A stretch of 64,000 bases of DNA from Corynebacterium pseudogenitalium (GTDB lineage Bacteria; Actinomycetota; Actinomycetes; Mycobacteriales; Mycobacteriaceae). The notes under the pieces are model-generated. The model searched no databases and had not been told where the DNA came from. It saw only the letters and a program-made list of their open reading frames with translations. Shown here in pieces: positions 62,785-64,000 of this stretch (its first letter is position 1; every line of letters begins with the position of its first letter). The translations under genes and the position numbers were made by a program. The stretch spans positions 1,426,001 to 1,490,000 of the forward strand of contig NZ_CP072934.1 of assembly GCF_024453815.1 (NCBI RefSeq), in the 5' to 3' direction.

Positions 62785-62817
62785 GAAAAACACCCCGGAG
62801 CAGCTGCCCGGGGTGTT
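62785..62817 (-). terminator. Intrinsic terminator of pyk
   Basis: AACACCCCGG (62789-62798) and CCGGGGTGTT (62808-62817), a perfect 10-bp stem with a 9-nt loop. On the minus strand it is followed by TTTTCAT, 14 bp after the pyk stop. Confidence 0.88.
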
Positions 62818-62831
62818 CTCCGATTTGGAAC

Positions 62832-64000
62832 TTAGTCTTGTTCCTCTTCCTTCTTCTTCGACCAGTAAGCCTCCTCGCCCAGCTGGTGGACGTGGACCGT
62901 GTTGGTCGAACCTGCAACTCCTGGAGGAGTACCTGCAACCATCACCATGGTGTCATTCTCCTGGTACTCATCCATCGCCAGCAAGTACTTGTCGACGGTG
63001 GCGATCATGTCATCCGTGCTGTGCACCGGAGGGCACAGGAAGGTCTCCACGCCCCAGGTCAGTGCGAGCTGCGAGCGAACCTCCTGCTTCGGAGTAAACA
63101 CGAGCAGCGGCAGGTCTGGGCGCAGGCGCGCGACGCGTCGAGCGGTGTCGCCAGTAGCGGTGAACGCCACGATTGCGCGTGCGTGCAGACGGTTTGCCAC
63201 ATCGTTCGCCGAGTAGGAGATCACACCACGGCGGGTACGCGGGATGTGGTTCAGAGGCGGCACCTTGTCCATTGCCTCAGCGGAGCGGACAATGCGGCTC
63301 ATCGTGCGGACCACGTTGTGCGGGTCAACGCCAACGGAGGTCTCACCGGAGAGCATGACGGCGTCTGCACCGTCGAGCACGGCGTTCGCAACGTCGGAAG
63401 CCTCAGCGCGCGTCGGACGCGAGTTATCAATCATCGAATCCAGCATCTGCGTAGCGACGATGACTGGCTTCGCGTTTTCACGAGCGATCTGGATGACGCG
63501 CTTCTGCACACCTGGAACAAGTTCAAGCGGAATCTCAACGCCGAGGTCGCCACGGGCAACCATCACGGCGTCGAATGCCAGGATGATTGACTCCAGGGCG
63601 TCGACTGCTTCTGGCTTCTCCAGCTTCGCGATGACTGGGACACGACGGCCAACTTCGTCCATGATCTCATGAACCAGGTCAACATCTGCCGGCGAGCGCA
63701 CGAAGGACAGCGCGACGACGTCGACACCCATCTTGAGTGCGAACCGCAGGTCCGCCTTGTCCTTCTCAGACAACGCCGGGACGGAGATATCCATCCCCGG
63801 CAGGGAAACACCCTTGTTGTTGGAAACAGGGCCACCTTCGGTCACGCGGCAGACAACGTCGTTGCCGTCGACTTCGACACAGACCAGACCGACCTTGCCG
63901 TCGTCGACGAGCAGGCGGTCGCCCGGCTTCGCGTCCTTGGCGAGGTTCTTGTAAGTCGTCGAGACTCGGTCGTGCGTGCCTGGCACGTCATCGACTGTGA
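62832..64000 (-). CDS. pyk: Pyruvate kinase (C-terminal part, cut by window edge)
   Basis: Makes pyruvate and ATP from phosphoenolpyruvate and ADP. The last about 390 residues are present; the N-terminal start lies beyond 64000. The B-domain end (DDGKVGLVC), the active-site VMVARGDLGVE near KLEKPEAV, GADAVMLSGETS and the allosteric C domain are visible. The protein ends in an acidic/basic KKKEEEQD tail. The gene is convergent with glgP, with a terminator for each. Confidence 0.97.
   Translation of the reverse strand, partial: TVDDVPGTHDRVSTTYKNLAKDAKPGDRLLVDDGKVGLVCVEVDGNDVVCRVTEGGPVSNNKGVSLPGMDISVPALSEKDKADLRFALKMGVDVVALSFVRSPADVDLVHEIMDEVGRRVPVIAKLEKPEAVDALESIILAFDAVMVARGDLGVEIPLELVPGVQKRVIQIARENAKPVIVATQMLDSMIDNSRPTRAEASDVANAVLDGADAVMLSGETSVGVDPHNVVRTMSRIVRSAEAMDKVPPLNHIPRTRRGVISYSANDVANRLHARAIVAFTATGDTARRVARLRPDLPLLVFTPKQEVRSQLALTWGVETFLCPPVHSTDDMIATVDKYLLAMDEYQENDTMVMVAGTPPGVAGSTNTVHVHQLGEEAYWSKKKEEEQD

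Noticed and set aside
1..64000. tRNA or rRNA genes, insertion sequences, prophage or integrative element
   Set aside because: None was found on either strand by reading intergenic regions. The only recombinase is a chromosomal XerC in its usual context.

Overview
The window reads as a chromosomal segment of a Corynebacterium species (order Mycobacteriales). The main evidence is the gene content and order: infB-rnpM-nusA-rimP, mqo-hydrolase-mtr (mycothione reductase, so a mycothiol user), mapB-pbp-ispG-rip1-dxr, rlmN-cdsA-frr-pyrH-tsf-rpsB, xerC-dprA-comM-yraN, rnhB-lepB-rplS, rimM-trmD-rpsP, ffh-ftsY-smc, mutM-rnc-DUF177-sepIVA, and glgP next to pyk. GC content looks moderately high by eye. 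I see no rRNA, tRNA, CRISPR array, insertion sequence or prophage. This is a conserved core region, not an island. The species cannot be fixed from the sequence alone.

Layout. 1-2.8 kb (minus): the translation/transcription cluster infB (5' part only), rnpM, nusA and rimP. 2.8-9.9 kb: a DUF4439 lipoprotein, proS, yaaA, a DUF1648 membrane protein, a membrane-anchored nuclease, an RlmG-type methyltransferase and selO. 9.9-15.4 kb: mqo, an alpha/beta hydrolase, mtr and two tandem paralogous small secreted proteins with a DtxR-like box upstream. 15.4-24.8 kb (mostly minus): mapB, a class B penicillin-binding lipoprotein, the MEP-pathway genes ispG and dxr around a site-2 protease, then rlmN and cdsA. 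24.8-29.4 kb: frr, pyrH, tsf and rpsB, with a compact amidase inserted on the plus strand. 29.6-34.2 kb: an M23-type protein, xerC, dprA, comM and yraN. 34.3-41.2 kb (minus): DUF2469, rnhB, lepB, rplS, tex, an enlarged trmD, rimM and rpsP. 41.5-51.4 kb: an envelope O-acyltransferase, ffh, ftsY, a META-like protein, smc and acyP. 51.4-57.5 kb: an alanine/glycine symporter, mutM, rnc, DUF177, sepIVA, glycerate kinase and an unknown gene. 57.5-64 kb: a GalT-like DUF4921 protein, an M20 amidohydrolase, glgP and pyk (3' part only).

The strongest window-wide signal is regulatory. About eighteen genes have a TANNNT -10 hexamer ending 6-8 nt before the start codon. This is the geometry of leaderless transcription, which is common in corynebacteria. 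Several divergent pairs (proS/yaaA, rimP/lipoprotein, sepIVA/glycerate kinase, unknown/DUF4921) have start codons only about 30-75 bp apart with both -10 elements fitted between them. I used this signature to choose several start codons, for example in mapB, lepB and tex. Intrinsic terminators are mostly bidirectional and sit between convergent genes.

The most unusual protein is TrmD. It is about 395 residues, roughly 165 longer than mycobacterial TrmD, with an internal insertion and a C-terminal extension of about 125 residues that I do not recognise. Other points of interest are the tandem secreted pair, a five-run G-quadruplex motif upstream of mqo, a 67-bp exact repeat inside infB, and an M23-like protein lacking canonical catalytic histidines. 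I found no convincing undescribed multi-gene system.
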